A stretch of 17,291 nt of DNA from JANXVV01 sp038230975 (GTDB lineage: Bacteria > Planctomycetota > Phycisphaerae > Tepidisphaerales > Tepidisphaeraceae), in contig JBBRMF010000093.1 of assembly GCA_038230975.1 (NCBI GenBank), positions 1 through 17,291 on the forward strand. The letters are read 5' to 3'. Of this stretch, positions 6,684 to 14,304 are shown piece after piece. Each line of letters starts with the position of its first letter. Within the stretch, counting starts at the first letter, position 1. Under the pieces are notes generated by a model that saw nothing but the letters and a program-made list of their open reading frames with translations, did not search any database and was not told the DNA's origin. A program made the translations under genes and the position numbers.

Positions 6684-7835
6684 ATGACCACCAGTGAATT
6701 GAATATCAACGGTGACTTCAACACATTGCTTCTCGAAGCGACACGGCGGACGACACCGTTCTTTCTCTTCTACCGGAGCAAAATTCAACACAACTATCGG
6801 GAGTTCAAGCGGTGCTTTCCCGGCGCCACCATCTTTTACGCGATGAAGGCCAATTCAGAACCGGAAGTGCTGCGTATTCTTGCAGACGAAGGATGTTCAT
6901 TTGAGGTAGCATCCAAATATGAGCTACACCTGCTGCAGAAACTTCATGTGCCGCCAGAGCGCATCATGTACGGCTCCGCAATCAAGCCGACATCACACCT
7001 TGAGGAATTTGTCGCATATGGAGTGAGCCGGTTCGCATTCGATTCGCTACAGGAAATGGAAAAGCTTGCGGCGATCGCTCCCGGCTCTTCGGTGTATGCG
7101 CGCGCGAAAGTCGATGATGCCGGTAGCCAGTTCATTTTTTCAGAAAAATTCGGGGCGGAGCAACATGACCTTGTCCCATTGTTGCTCCGAACAAAGGACA
7201 TGGGACTTAAGCCCTGCGGCATCAGTTTTCATGTGGGTTCCCAAGCAAGCAATCCAATGGCATGGGCCAATGCGGTCAACGGGTTACAGGTCGTTTTCCG
7301 GCAGCTCAGCATGAATGGGATAACACTGGAATCCCTCAACATCGGTGGCGGGTTCCCGTGTAGATATGCGTCTGAACAGGGAATCAAATGCCTAGGCGAA
7401 TTATCTCGCTATACATTAGAAGAATGCAGGCGTTTACCGTACCAGCCGAAGTTGATGCTCGAACCCGGTAGAGCGCTCGTGGCGGATACTGCCGTGCTGG
7501 TGACGCGTGTCATCGCCAAGGTCAAAAGATCGGATCAGACATGGCTATTCCTAGACGCGGGCGTATACAACGCCCTTTTTGAAGCCATGGCGTGCCAGGG
7601 CAGTACGCGCTATCCGATCACCACTATGGAGCACGCCAACGGTGTACCGCTCATGACATTTGGCATTGCCGGGCCAACGGGAGATGGGCTCGATCTCATC
7701 ACTCGCGAGGCGCTGTTACCATTGGACATAGATGAAGGCGATCTCGTGTGTATTCACAAAGTTGGGGCATATACCCTCGCAATAGCCAGTTCGTTTAACG
7801 GCTTTCCCCGGCCGGACGTACATATTGTCGATTGA
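6684..7835 (+). CDS. Ornithine/arginine decarboxylase-like PLP enzyme lacking the catalytic Cys
   Basis: A 383-residue fold-type III (alanine racemase-like barrel) PLP protein closest to ornithine decarboxylase. Visible: Lys55 in YAMKAN (Schiff base), His183 in FHVGS (stacks on PLP), GGGFP at 221-225 and EPGR at 260-263 (phosphate binding), and GAYT with Tyr363. In ornithine decarboxylase the motif GPTCDGLD carries the catalytic cysteine; here it is GPTGDGLD, with Gly333 in its place. The acidic substrate residue in YDHA also differs (MEHA, Glu316). Decarboxylation without the cysteine is known to be slow or to end in transamination, so substrate or reaction may be different. Last gene of the operon. 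A GTG at 6678 overlapping the exporter stop is an alternative start. Confidence 0.85.
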   Translation: MTTSELNINGDFNTLLLEATRRTTPFFLFYRSKIQHNYREFKRCFPGATIFYAMKANSEPEVLRILADEGCSFEVASKYELHLLQKLHVPPERIMYGSAIKPTSHLEEFVAYGVSRFAFDSLQEMEKLAAIAPGSSVYARAKVDDAGSQFIFSEKFGAEQHDLVPLLLRTKDMGLKPCGISFHVGSQASNPMAWANAVNGLQVVFRQLSMNGITLESLNIGGGFPCRYASEQGIKCLGELSRYTLEECRRLPYQPKLMLEPGRALVADTAVLVTRVIAKVKRSDQTWLFLDAGVYNALFEAMACQGSTRYPITTMEHANGVPLMTFGIAGPTGDGLDLITREALLPLDIDEGDLVCIHKVGAYTLAIASSFNGFPRPDVHIVD

Positions 7836-7994
7836 TCAGAGCATTTGCTGCGCATATGGTCGCGACTATGAGCAAACAACGATGATGGTTAATCGACCGT
7901 ATGCGAAGGACACTAGCACGGCTGGTGTATTGGTTTGGACAGGTCGTAAACAATTCTGTGTGAAGTTTTGTCCTCAATTGAGTAGAATTTAGAA
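7836..7994. other. Spacer between cargo operon and ATPase gene
   Basis: This 159-base gap has no gene. TAGAAT at 7983-7988 is a -10-like box only 6 bases before ATG 7995, without a clear -35, and would give a leaderless or nearly leaderless message. No ribosome site and no terminator are evident. Confidence 0.35.
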
Positions 7995-9767
7995 ATGCCA
8001 AAGGCGGGGAATTCCATCCGTATCGGCCGCATTAAGACTGCGAGCGGCGACCTTGGAATGAGCCCAGACCAACGCGGCCGACACCTGTACGTTGTTGGTT
8101 CCACCGGGGTGGGGAAATCCAAGCTTCTCGAACATTTGATTCGTCAGGACATTAAGGCGTGGCAGCCAGACAATAAGCGGAGTCAGTGCGGCCTCCTGCT
8201 TATCGATCCGCACGGCTCGGTGTATCGCAGCACCGTCGAGTGGCTTGCCGCTGGCGGGGCGGCCGCCCTCAAGCGTCCGGTGATCCCGATCGATCTCACG
8301 CAAGACGAGTGGGTCATCGGCTACAACCTTCTCAAACGTCGCAGTTCCTCGACAGCTTCGGTCGTCGTCGGAGCCATGATGAATGCCATCATCCATGTCT
8401 TTGGGGCCACGTCGATTTGGAACACACCGCTTCTTGCCCGGTGGTTGCAGAATACGCTACGGCTCCTGTACGATCGCCAAGCTACACTAAACGAACTGGT
8501 ACCGCTCCTCGACGATCCGACATTTCGAGCGCATCTCATCGAAACCACAAAAGATGCGATGACCCGCAGCGATTGGAAAAAAGCAACTCAATACAAGCCC
8601 GAACGCTTCGAGGACGAAATTGGCAGCACTCTCAATCGCCTCCAAGCCTTCATCCGAAATGATCTTCTTGGAGCGTCCTTCGGGCAGACCGATTCCACGC
8701 TCGATCTTCGGAAGGCGATGGACGAAGGCTGGATTATCCTTGTCAATTGTTCGCAGTCGCGTGGCAAGATGAGCAAGTTCGACTGCCAGCTATTCGCCAC
8801 GATGATGCTTTCAGACCTCTGGACGGCGGCCAGCGAACGGGAGAAGGAGAAGGGCAAACCGTTTTATGTCTATGTCGATGAATTCCAGAACTTTGTCACC
8901 GAGACGATCGCTGAGAATCTGGATCAAGCCCGCGGGTATGGCCTCCACCTCACCTTGGCACACCAATATCCAAAGCAACTCAAGAACGCCGGAGCAGCCG
9001 GCGAGAAGATATACGATTCGGTGATGGCCACGGCAAGCAGCAAGGTCGTCTTTCGGATGGAACATCCGGAAGGTCTCGATACGCTCGCCAAGTGGCTCTA
9101 CATGGGAACCGTGAACCCCGACAAAGTGCAGTTGGAACTCTACTCCACCAAAGTCATGAGCCATCGGGAAGAGACACGAACCATCCGCACGATCACCAGT
9201 TCGCAGACCCACGCCAGCGGGTCGAGTTCAAGTGACGACAGTGGGGAATCGACCGGACAATCTGTCGCTCGGCGTGAAAATGATGATGGGGAAGCGGGTA
9301 AAGGCAAGGAGATCGGCGAACAGGCCGGATCGAGTAGTCGTCACGGATCATCGAGCACGGAATCAGAAAGCGCAACCGACGGCGAGAGTACCGCCGAGGT
9401 GCCGATGCTCATCCCGGTCTACGGGCAGGAACGTTCCAGCGTCACTTTTGAATCACTCGATATCCAGTGGTTCCGGCGGATGCAACAGATCGCAGGCCAA
9501 CAGGATCGCGACTGCGTAGCCCGGCTCGTCGGCATGAGCGCACCATTGCCGTTGCGGACGATTGAGGTGTCTCCGGTCAAAGAAAATATAAAGCGTGTAA
9601 ATAAATATCTTCGAAAGCGATACAAGAAGCTCAAATGTGCGTTTCCCATGGCAGACGCCAAACGGATGATGCAGGAGCGACAATCGAAGCTCATGGACGA
9701 AGCCCGCATTGCGGCACTTGGCGACGAGCCGGCCACGGCCAAGCGGAAAAGGTTCCCGAAGAAATAG
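7995..9767 (+). CDS. VirD4/TraD-like DNA-transfer ATPase (long form)
   Basis: A 590-residue P-loop ATPase of the FtsK/HerA group. Walker A is GSTGVGKS at 35-42; IDPHGS follows near 71; Walker B is FYVYVDEF with Asp295 and Glu296; the LAHQ sensor lies about 25 residues later. These are features of coupling ATPases that motor DNA into a secretion channel. No N-terminal membrane helices are present, unlike classical VirD4, so it is soluble or recruited by a partner. Residues about 400-470 are a Ser/Asp/Glu-rich low-complexity linker, followed by a basic C-terminal region ending in KRKRFPKK. It is a distant paralogue of the ATPase at 15471-16751. Its neighbours on the left are cargo, so it probably begins the mobility block. 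Confidence 0.85.
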   Translation: MPKAGNSIRIGRIKTASGDLGMSPDQRGRHLYVVGSTGVGKSKLLEHLIRQDIKAWQPDNKRSQCGLLLIDPHGSVYRSTVEWLAAGGAAALKRPVIPIDLTQDEWVIGYNLLKRRSSSTASVVVGAMMNAIIHVFGATSIWNTPLLARWLQNTLRLLYDRQATLNELVPLLDDPTFRAHLIETTKDAMTRSDWKKATQYKPERFEDEIGSTLNRLQAFIRNDLLGASFGQTDSTLDLRKAMDEGWIILVNCSQSRGKMSKFDCQLFATMMLSDLWTAASEREKEKGKPFYVYVDEFQNFVTETIAENLDQARGYGLHLTLAHQYPKQLKNAGAAGEKIYDSVMATASSKVVFRMEHPEGLDTLAKWLYMGTVNPDKVQLELYSTKVMSHREETRTIRTITSSQTHASGSSSSDDSGESTGQSVARRENDDGEAGKGKEIGEQAGSSSRHGSSSTESESATDGESTAEVPMLIPVYGQERSSVTFESLDIQWFRRMQQIAGQQDRDCVARLVGMSAPLPLRTIEVSPVKENIKRVNKYLRKRYKKLKCAFPMADAKRMMQERQSKLMDEARIAALGDEPATAKRKRFPKK

Positions 9768-9798
9768 CCGACACGCGCAAGGATGCAACCGTCTCAGT

Positions 9799-10698
9799 TC
9801 ATCGGCGCTTCTTTTTTTCGTCCTTCTTTGACTGATCCGGCGCGGGCTTTTGCTGTTTCTGCTCGTTCGGTTTCTTCTGACCGCTCTCGTCTTGCTTCGT
9901 GGCGTCCTGTTGCCGCTTCTTTTCGGCATCTCGGGCACGAGCCTCATCCATCTGCTTGATGATCTTCTGACGCTCGGCCTCGTCACGCTGCTTTTGGCGT
10001 TCATCGGCTTCTTTGGTCGGCTTTGCCGGCATTGGTTCTGCCTTTTGCTTGCGAGTGTCCGTGGCACCGACCTTCGTCGATCCAACAGTAGTCGTACCAA
10101 CCGTCGCCGTTCCTGCCGTGGTCGTTCCGATCGTCGTGGTGCCCATACGTGCAGTTGTGCCAGCAGGTTTATTCTCAAGGCGAATTTCAGGCGGTTGGTA
10201 TGGAGCTGTCACGACGATATTTTCTCGGGGTTGATTGTCCTGCGGCTGACTAAACCAATGAAACGTTGGAAATTGCGCGGATGGTGCGGTGGATGTTGTC
10301 TGCACCGCTGAGGCCGTGGGTGGAACACTTGATGACGCGTTATTGCGGTCAACTGCATATTTCGCATAGCCAAAGGCCCAGCCGCCGCAATACAAAAGTC
10401 CCACTATCAAGCCGCCTATCGTTCCCCAGCGTAGAAGTCGGATGAGACCGGCCTTGAGTGCCTGCCGGGAAAATACGATCAACAAGAGAAGGATCGGCAA
10501 AACGATCCCGGTGATTTGCACGTGACGCTTGCTCCACTCGATGTAGCCGACATACTGCAAAACCCAGTTGGAGATATCTGTCCAATAGCCCGCGTCGATA
10601 AGGAGCCAGATCAAGCTCGCGGCCGCAAGCAAGACACAGATAAAGCGAAAGAGCCAACTGCCGAAGATGCGACCCGTCGGCGTCAATCGTGTTCGCAT
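9799..10698 (-). CDS. Membrane protein with GTTT repeats and charged tail
   Basis: I do not recognise a family. The 299-residue protein has three N-terminal hydrophobic helices (roughly 12-33, 55-75 and 80-108). A Pro/Thr-rich segment follows, then six imperfect five-residue repeats of the form xGTTT (DNA 10056-10145), then a Lys/Glu/Gln-rich coiled-coil tail ending in KKDEKKKRR. ATG 10698 is chosen because AGGGGA (10703-10708) precedes it; the longer open frame would overlap the primase gene. A strong terminator separates it from the primase, so it has its own promoter. Its 3' end meets the ATPase gene with only 31 bases between. A membrane anchor with a charged cytoplasmic tail could dock the soluble ATPase, which is a guess from context. 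Confidence 0.72.
   Translation of the reverse strand: MRTRLTPTGRIFGSWLFRFICVLLAAASLIWLLIDAGYWTDISNWVLQYVGYIEWSKRHVQITGIVLPILLLLIVFSRQALKAGLIRLLRWGTIGGLIVGLLYCGGWAFGYAKYAVDRNNASSSVPPTASAVQTTSTAPSAQFPTFHWFSQPQDNQPRENIVVTAPYQPPEIRLENKPAGTTARMGTTTIGTTTAGTATVGTTTVGSTKVGATDTRKQKAEPMPAKPTKEADERQKQRDEAERQKIIKQMDEARARDAEKKRQQDATKQDESGQKKPNEQKQQKPAPDQSKKDEKKKRR
10056..10145 (-). repeat. Six tandem 15-bp coding repeats
   Basis: Six in-frame 15-base units encode MGTTT, IGTTT, AGTAT, VGTTT, VGSTK and VGATD. The second half is degenerate, which suggests old repeats. They form a linker between the membrane domain and the charged tail. Confidence 0.7.
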
Positions 10699-10783
10699 AT
10701 GTTCCCCTAGAAATGACGGCGGGGAATGTACCACGAAGGTAGAATTCTGAAAAGACTTAGGTGGCAATATAAAATTCGACGAT

Positions 10784-10819
10784 AAAAAAGCGATCATTGG
10801 TATAGACCAATAATCGCTT
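10784..10819 (-). terminator. Intrinsic terminator after the primase gene
   Basis: On the minus strand a 14-bp stem with one mismatch (10806-10819 with 10788-10801), closed by a 4-base loop, runs into six T residues (opposite 10784-10789). It lies 19 bases after the primase stop and ends the ArdC-primase transcript. Confidence 0.85.
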
Positions 10820-10837
10820 ATGAACATCCTCGTAAAA

Positions 10838-11908
10838 TTATGCCGAAAACAACGCCCCCAGTTCATCTTCTGAAAAGTCCGTCGGTTGCTCATTTTCGCC
10901 AAGCCGTATCCAGCGGACGAACCGATGCGATGCGATTCTTTCTAAAGTGCGGTATGCACAGTCGATGCCCGCCTGATTTCCGTCGGGCATGAGCCAGATC
11001 TTTCCATCAGGCTTCACGAGGTCAACGATGAGTTCACCTTGCTGTCCGGAACAGTCGGCCCCCATCAGGGCGACGACGTGATGATACTTCGCCTGGGAAA
11101 GCCACCAAGTGGATGCGAACCCCTCGACGACAAACAAATGATCGACGGGAGCCTTGATCCGATGGTGGTTATATAGAAGGTATGACTTGCGGAACTCATG
11201 ATGCACGCCCTCCCGCTCCCGATCGCCCGGAAAGCGGTATTTCGGGCATTCCTCGCTCATCATGGAATCTTTAGTGATCCGTCCGGCATAGCCGACAAGC
11301 TGCCCGTCGGTATTATGGAGCGGAATGGCAATGCGGCCCTTCATGAGTCCCCGGCCACAGTAACCCAGTCCGAACGCCTTGATCGTCTCCGGCAGGAATC
11401 CCCGATCTTTAAGATACGGGTGATTGGGATCAAGGTCTTTCAGGTCAAAATCGAGCGGAGCGTTGACGATCTTCACCGTGCCGCCGGGCGGTTTACCCGG
11501 AGGCGACGGTTTCCTTGCCGGAGGTGGCCCAGCTTTTTGAATGCTGGCAGGTTGCCCCGCAGCATCCTTGGCCTGCCCAAGAGGCAGGTGAAACACTTTC
11601 GCCACGGTGAGAACGCCCTGACGAAATTGTGTTGGATCTGACGGGTCAAATCCCCCCATTCGGCAGGCAAAGTCGAGAACATTGCCCGACGCCTTACAGC
11701 CGAAACATTGGAAAATACCGCGGCCGAGGTGGATCGATAAACTCGCGGTGCGCGGCTTGCCGTCGTTGCGTTCGGCATGACCGGGAAGTGGACAGAATGC
11801 CGTGGCACGGTCGCCCTTCACCTTCGCCTCGATGCCGTAATGCTTGAGTACATCGCCAAAATGCAGCGTTTGACGCAGCGCGCGGAAATTCACCCATTGA
11901 TTGCTCAT
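10838..11908 (-). CDS. DNA primase-like protein: CHC2 zinc finger plus TOPRIM
   Basis: A 356-residue protein. The CHC2 zinc-binding domain has Cys39, His44, Cys68 and Cys71. A proline-rich linker (about 112-145) leads to a DnaG-type region with the TOPRIM catalytic residues Glu262 (FVVEGFAS) and Asp309/Asn311 in MPDGNQAG, in place of the common DxD. It lacks the C-terminal helicase-binding domain of chromosomal DnaG, typical of primases on plasmids and integrative elements. Such enzymes lay primers on incoming single-stranded DNA or at the element's own origin. ATG 11908 has an AAAGGAGC site 6-7 bases upstream. It lies 44 bases downstream of the ArdC gene in the same direction, with a terminator at its end. 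Confidence 0.88.
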   Translation of the reverse strand: MSNQWVNFRALRQTLHFGDVLKHYGIEAKVKGDRATAFCPLPGHAERNDGKPRTASLSIHLGRGIFQCFGCKASGNVLDFACRMGGFDPSDPTQFRQGVLTVAKVFHLPLGQAKDAAGQPASIQKAGPPPARKPSPPGKPPGGTVKIVNAPLDFDLKDLDPNHPYLKDRGFLPETIKAFGLGYCGRGLMKGRIAIPLHNTDGQLVGYAGRITKDSMMSEECPKYRFPGDREREGVHHEFRKSYLLYNHHRIKAPVDHLFVVEGFASTWWLSQAKYHHVVALMGADCSGQQGELIVDLVKPDGKIWLMPDGNQAGIDCAYRTLERIASHRFVRWIRLGENEQPTDFSEDELGALFSA

Positions 11909-11952
11909 GGGACGCTCCTTTCAGATGAAAAATGGATTAAAAACGATGCTGT

Positions 11953-12783
11953 TTAGGCTGGATTGATTGAAGAAATCTCTTGCGATCGGCCAGATCGGAG
12001 AATCAAATCGGCTGCGTGGAATATTCGCTGGGCAGAGCGTTCGGGTATAGTGTCGCCCCACAGCCAATGCTGGATATAGCCCCGGCACTCGGCTGATCCC
12101 GGAAGAGTGAGCGACTCGCAGCAGATCAAGGCAACTGACTCGGCCTCCGCTTCCCGTAAATTGCGGGGCGTGAGATCGTGATCGTCGAGTCTTTGCAGCT
12201 CTTCGGTGTGGCCCAATAGGACATGCGCCACTTCGTGAAACAGCGTCTTGTGCGGCAAGGCGGCGATCGGTGAAACGGCTACACAACGTTCCATGGCATA
12301 CCCCTGGGTATTGCCATTGGGATGCGTGAACGTCACCCGATCAATGCCGAGACAGTGCAACGCATGAGACTCGCTCCATGCCGGCAATTCCTGCGGGACG
12401 TAATCCGCGCCTTCCGTTTGCGACAGGACGAACCATCGCGGCCGATAGATGAAAACTGTGTACGCCTGCTGCGGCTGTTCCGCTTGGTCGCCGACCACCA
12501 CCTCGGCCGATTTCGGCTTCTTCTTGACGGTCACTGGCATGCAGAGCGTGATCGCTCGCTCACCTTTTTTCACGGTGCGACCGAGCGTTTTCCACCCTCG
12601 GAAAGTATGGATCGGACCCGGTGTGAGGCCGCGGAACGCACATTCAAACATTGCAAGCAATTGATTGCCGGTCGAATAGTTCCAGAACCGTCTGTACGCC
12701 TCTGAAATGACGCCGGGCTTTTCGATAGCATCGACAAGCAGCTTTGCCCACTCTGGGTGGGCGATGGTCTTGGACGTGAACAT
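11953..12783 (-). CDS. ArdC-family antirestriction protein with zinc-metalloprotease domain
   Basis: A 276-residue protein. The N-terminal ArdC domain (about 1-130) shows YRRFWNYSTGNQLLAM, FRGWKTLGRTVKKGE and a WFVLSQTEG strand, known in ArdC and in the N-terminus of the plasmid primase TraC1; it binds single-stranded DNA. The C-terminal domain has the metalloprotease motif HEVAH with His183, Glu184 and His187 and a downstream glutamate helix (REAEAESVALI). ArdC protects incoming plasmid DNA from host nucleases. ATG 12783 was chosen from the family start MFTSKTIAHPEW and an AGGAT site; the frame is open to 12879. The leader is full of hairpins, and the primase gene follows, which fits a leading-region transcript used on entry into a new host. 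Confidence 0.87.
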   Translation of the reverse strand: MFTSKTIAHPEWAKLLVDAIEKPGVISEAYRRFWNYSTGNQLLAMFECAFRGLTPGPIHTFRGWKTLGRTVKKGERAITLCMPVTVKKKPKSAEVVVGDQAEQPQQAYTVFIYRPRWFVLSQTEGADYVPQELPAWSESHALHCLGIDRVTFTHPNGNTQGYAMERCVAVSPIAALPHKTLFHEVAHVLLGHTEELQRLDDHDLTPRNLREAEAESVALICCESLTLPGSAECRGYIQHWLWGDTIPERSAQRIFHAADLILRSGRSQEISSINPA

Positions 12784-12930
12784 AGCGATACATCCTGCCC
12801 TTCGTTTAAAGGGCAATGTGAGTGTTGTGGAATGAACAGGGACTGCTCTTAGCGTCTCACAGGCGCAATGATTGCGCAACCGCAGATGTCCTCAGGTCGG
12901 ACGTAGAAGTGATCGATATAGAAACAAAGT

Positions 12931-12959
12931 GAGCCAGGCTCGGGGAAGGAGCCTGGCTC
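12931..12959. repeat. 11-bp inverted repeat (hairpin)
   Basis: GAGCCAGGCTC (12931-12941) pairs perfectly with GAGCCTGGCTC (12949-12959) around a 7-base loop. No T-run follows on either strand, so it is not a classical terminator. A second hairpin starts 2 bases later. Confidence 0.85.
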
Positions 12960-12960
12960 G

Positions 12961-12988
12961 GAGCACGATGTGGGGGCGCATCATGCTC
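12961..12988. repeat. 10-bp inverted repeat (hairpin)
   Basis: GAGCACGATG (12961-12970) pairs with CATCATGCTC (12979-12988), with one G-T wobble and an 8-base loop. It shares its GAGC start and CTC end with the hairpin just before it, suggesting a tandem structural unit. Confidence 0.8.
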
Positions 12989-13073
12989 GGGGTCGGTGAA
13001 AGTCCAAATAACATGGACTAAAATAATGGTTAGCGATAATCGACTGCAACTGCTCCCGTGAGTCAAACGGAAG

Positions 13074-14156
13074 CTACGGAGTCACTGGGCTGGTTGTGGC
13101 GGCAGCCGATTCTCCGGCAACGTTGACGCAACTTACTTGGTAGTAGTAAGCCGTACTCGCCGTTACTGTTTTGTCGCTATAGATCACCGCGTCACCCGGC
13201 AACGTTTCGATGGTTGTCCATGCTTTATTGTCTGTCGAACGCTGCACTTTAGTGCTTGTGGCGTTGGTGGCGGCATTTTTCCAAGTAAGTGTCACACTCA
13301 CGGGTGGTCCGGCTTGAGGTTTGGCGACCAAATCAGATGGCGACTTCGGCATCTGAATGCCTGCCACTTGTTTCATGTCCTCGACCTGCTGTTTGAGCCG
13401 AGCAACGTCTGCATCCTCGGGGACCAACGGAGGGTCATTGACGACCGCCGCTTCTAAAGCCATGTAAGCACTTATGGCTGCACCCGCTGCGGCATTCCAT
13501 GCTATGTCATCAGTTGTGCTCAAAGGTATGGCCTGAAGGGCACCGAACTTGTTTATGAAATCCGCTTCGGTTGTTTTGAGACGATCCTCAAATGCGATTC
13601 GGGCTCGATCCGAAGCTGTTCTCGAAAACCCCTGGTTGACAGAGTTGGTTTGAAAAGCAAGGGTTCCTGTCGTAAACGCAGCACAAATAGCTGCCGCTGC
13701 CGCATTGGCAGGGCTTGCGGCCAGCAAACCTGCTGCTGTAATACCGGAGATAATGCCGGCCCCGCTTAGACCAAGCTGATATTTTCCGTAATCATCCGAC
13801 CGCCGTTCGAGACGATTCTGCGCGGACTTCTTCTGCGAAAGGTAGCAAGTGGAATCGTTTGGAATAGCACCAAAATATCCCGAATACAAGTCTTGTATAA
13901 GCTTTCCACGAGCGTCGTCGGTCGCCTTGCGGGGAGAATTCCCAGCCAACATCGGTCGAAGCGATTGGGCCTGAAAGCTTGTTTCTTGGGGATTAAATAT
14001 GATCGCATGGCCGCTCTCTACCGTCGGCATGCAACCCGCCGATACAGCAGACAAGCAACACAATAGAGCCGCTAAAACCCTCGGTCGGCTTGGATTCCGT
14101 TTTGTAACGGAAAAGTGGCTTAGGCGTGCTACTCCAATGACTGACAGCGGTGACAT
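13074..14156 (-). CDS. Putative lipoprotein with C-terminal fibronectin type III domain
   Basis: A 360-residue protein. The start is basic, followed by a hydrophobic stretch LAALLCCLSAVSAGC, which looks like a lipoprotein signal with the lipid-carrying cysteine near residue 42. The n-region is longer than usual. Residues about 125-170 are Gly/Ala-rich and hydrophobic (AGIISGITAAGLLAAS) and could insert into a membrane. The last 90 residues form a fibronectin type III domain (VTLTWKNA, VQRSTDN, YYYQVSCVN). ATG 14156 has an AAGGGG ribosome site 5 bases upstream. It is probably anchored in the cell envelope, as a surface or mating-contact protein of the element. The middle part matches no family that I know. 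Confidence 0.75.
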   Translation of the reverse strand: MSPLSVIGVARLSHFSVTKRNPSRPRVLAALLCCLSAVSAGCMPTVESGHAIIFNPQETSFQAQSLRPMLAGNSPRKATDDARGKLIQDLYSGYFGAIPNDSTCYLSQKKSAQNRLERRSDDYGKYQLGLSGAGIISGITAAGLLAASPANAAAAAICAAFTTGTLAFQTNSVNQGFSRTASDRARIAFEDRLKTTEADFINKFGALQAIPLSTTDDIAWNAAAGAAISAYMALEAAVVNDPPLVPEDADVARLKQQVEDMKQVAGIQMPKSPSDLVAKPQAGPPVSVTLTWKNAATNATSTKVQRSTDNKAWTTIETLPGDAVIYSDKTVTASTAYYYQVSCVNVAGESAAATTSPVTP

Positions 14157-14272
14157 AATAACCCCTTATTGAAATGATGAGAGAGTGATCCGCACCCCCT
14201 CGGAATCGTTCTAAAGTTATCGAGCCTTCTGCCTGACAAGCAAATTTTTCCTCCGTCCACGACAGTAGTCAA

Positions 14273-14297
14273 TTGACATTATCATGAAGATCATGAT
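14273..14297 (+). promoter_or_regulatory. -35 box and dyad before the 110-residue gene
   Basis: A consensus TTGACA (14273-14278) is followed by the dyad ATCATGA-AGA-TCATGAT (14281-14297), 7 bases before ATG 14305. No good -10 box is found at normal spacing. The dyad lies where a repressor would block the start of transcription. Confidence 0.35.
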
Positions 14298-14304
14298 TGG
14301 CTAG

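Larger units (their letters stand above)
12784..13073. other. Hairpin-rich non-coding region upstream of ArdC
   Basis: Five dyads lie within about 220 bases: 12796-12802/12809-12815 (7 bp); 12863-12877 (GCGCAATGATTGCGC); 12931-12941/12949-12959 (11 bp, 7-base loop); 12961-12970/12979-12988 (10 bp, one G-T pair); and AGTCC/GGACT at about 13002-13020. No protein is recognisable. The arrangement fits a structured leader, a single-strand promoter or an origin of transfer next to ArdC and the primase, but none of these is proven. Confidence 0.6.

Noticed and set aside
5114..7835. Complete creatine biosynthesis pathway
   Set aside because: No arginine:glycine amidinotransferase is encoded in the window.
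9453..10178. 241-residue minus-strand reading frame
   Set aside because: Arg/Ser-rich shadow overlapping both the ATPase and the membrane-protein gene in other frames.
10699..10902. Upstream extension of the membrane-protein gene
   Set aside because: It would run through a strong terminator and overlap the primase gene; the AGGGGA site favours ATG 10698.
12784..12879. Upstream extension of the ArdC gene
   Set aside because: The added residues lack ArdC similarity and cover hairpins; the family start and an AGGAT site support ATG 12783.
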